Part shown: piece by piece, positions 57,156-57,598 of the stretch | Numbering within the stretch: position 1 is the first letter of the stretch | Layout of the letters: every line of letters begins with the position of its first letter | Assembly: GCA_031291445.1 (NCBI GenBank) | Contig: JARLJA010000185.1 | Location: forward strand, 1-57,598 | Origin: Xanthobacteraceae bacterium | Lineage (GTDB): Bacteria; Pseudomonadota; Alphaproteobacteria; Rhizobiales; Xanthobacteraceae | Direction of reading: 5' to 3' | DNA: 57,598 nt | Program-made: the position numbers and the translations under genes | Notes under the pieces: model-generated | Told to the model about the DNA's origin: nothing | The model's input: only the letters and a program-made list of their open reading frames with translations | Databases searched by the model: none

Positions 57156-57598
57156 ATGATGAAAGCCGTTGCTACGGCGGTTGAAACCGTCGAGCGCGAC
57201 GCCGGCAAGCATCCGGTGCAGCCGCTCTATCTCGAAGCGCTGACTTTGGTGGAGCGTCTGCATCGTCGCTTGCTCGACGTGATCAAGGACGAGTTCGATC
57301 GCCGCGGCCGCGCCGACATCAATTCGGTCCAGGCCTTGCTGCTCTACAACATCGGCGACAAGGAACTGACCGCCGGCGAGTTGCGCACCCGCGGCTACTA
57401 TCTCGGCTCGAACGTGTCCTACAACCTCAAGAAGCTGGTCGAGATGGGCTTCCTCGATCATCAGCGGTCGCGGGTCGACCGCCGCTCGGTGCGCATCCGC
57501 CTGACCCCGCAGGGCCAGGAGATCCGCCGCATCGTCGAGGCGCTGTATCAGAAGCACGTCAAGACGGTGGAGCAGGTCGGCGGCATCTCGAACGAGGA
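57156..57598 (+). CDS. ldtR: LdtR-like MarR-family regulator (partial, runs off the end)
   Basis: The ATG at 57156 (or 57159) follows AGGGGAAG. The frame is open to the window edge, giving 147 residues. The winged helix-turn-helix region is DINSVQALLLYNIGDKELTA, with R-G-Y-Y-L-G-S-N-V-S-Y-N-L-K-K-L-V as recognition helix and DRRSVRIRLTP as wing. This sequence type is the alphaproteobacterial LdtR, known in Liberibacter and Sinorhizobium as a regulator of an L,D-transpeptidase and osmotic tolerance. Only a few C-terminal residues are probably missing. Confidence 0.85.
   Translation, partial: MMKAVATAVETVERDAGKHPVQPLYLEALTLVERLHRRLLDVIKDEFDRRGRADINSVQALLLYNIGDKELTAGELRTRGYYLGSNVSYNLKKLVEMGFLDHQRSRVDRRSVRIRLTPQGQEIRRIVEALYQKHVKTVEQVGGISNE

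Noticed and set aside
57084-57557. Minus-strand frame of 157 codons at the window end.
   Set aside because: It is the antisense of the ldtR-like gene, whose plus-strand frame has a clear ribosome binding site and a MarR helix-turn-helix.

Overview
The window is a GC-rich chromosomal segment of an alphaproteobacterium, most probably in the Bradyrhizobium/Rhodopseudomonas (Nitrobacteraceae) group. The signs are the order rpoZ-rsh-pdxJ-acpS-lepB-rnc-era-recO, an Asp-containing Mg-type HemB, Bpt instead of Ate, a bifunctional Rsh, an LdtR-like MarR regulator and a short lysine-rich histone-like protein. No rRNA, CRISPR array, transposase or integrase was seen.

Layout. 1-3.7 kb: an unrecognised gene end, a dispersed inverted repeat, a divergent LysR/MFS pair and a nitronate monooxygenase. 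3.8-7.4 kb: gatC, a small Cys-start protein, gatA and gatB (amidotransferase for Gln-/Asn-tRNA). 7.4-10.6 kb: hairpin-rich intergenic DNA, a 30-residue Lys-rich protein, a Sel1-like protein and a GT-C-like membrane protein. 10.9-24.1 kb: accessory region (next paragraph), ending at tRNA-Ser(GCU). 24.7-33.2 kb: ppsA, then a carbohydrate locus (agarase-like hydrolase, ABC membrane protein, and bgl-glk-pfkB). 33.3-39.2 kb: lytic transglycosylase, dapA, mscL, smpB, family-5 uracil-DNA glycosylase and a NYN-domain protein. 39.5-47.4 kb: the rpoZ to recO block. 47.4-57.6 kb: a GY-rich secreted protein, parC, a TrmO-like methyltransferase, an MFS exporter, mntH, bpt, an RDD protein, hemB, a small membrane protein and the start of ldtR.

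The most unusual part is 12.9-23.9 kb. A type I secretion ABC protein and HlyD adaptor are encoded directly downstream of two non-RTX repeat proteins: a 286-residue Gln-Gly/Asn-Gly-rich protein and a 644-residue protein with a repeated 'G-x-N-x-L-x-N-x-A-x-I ... V-x-G-x-Y-Y ... Q-T-N ... N-N' motif that I do not recognise. A BioF2/CelD-like acetyltransferase fused to TPRs follows. A LuxR-type regulator with a degenerate receiver domain and a membrane GGDEF-EAL protein lie to the left. To the right is a frameshifted EAL-domain fragment that is about 92% identical in DNA to the end of that GGDEF-EAL gene, next to the 3' end of tRNA-Ser. My inference is a c-di-GMP-linked surface-fibre or matrix secretion locus with non-RTX substrates, possibly bounded by a duplication. 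Domain calls come from motifs read by eye; no searches were run.
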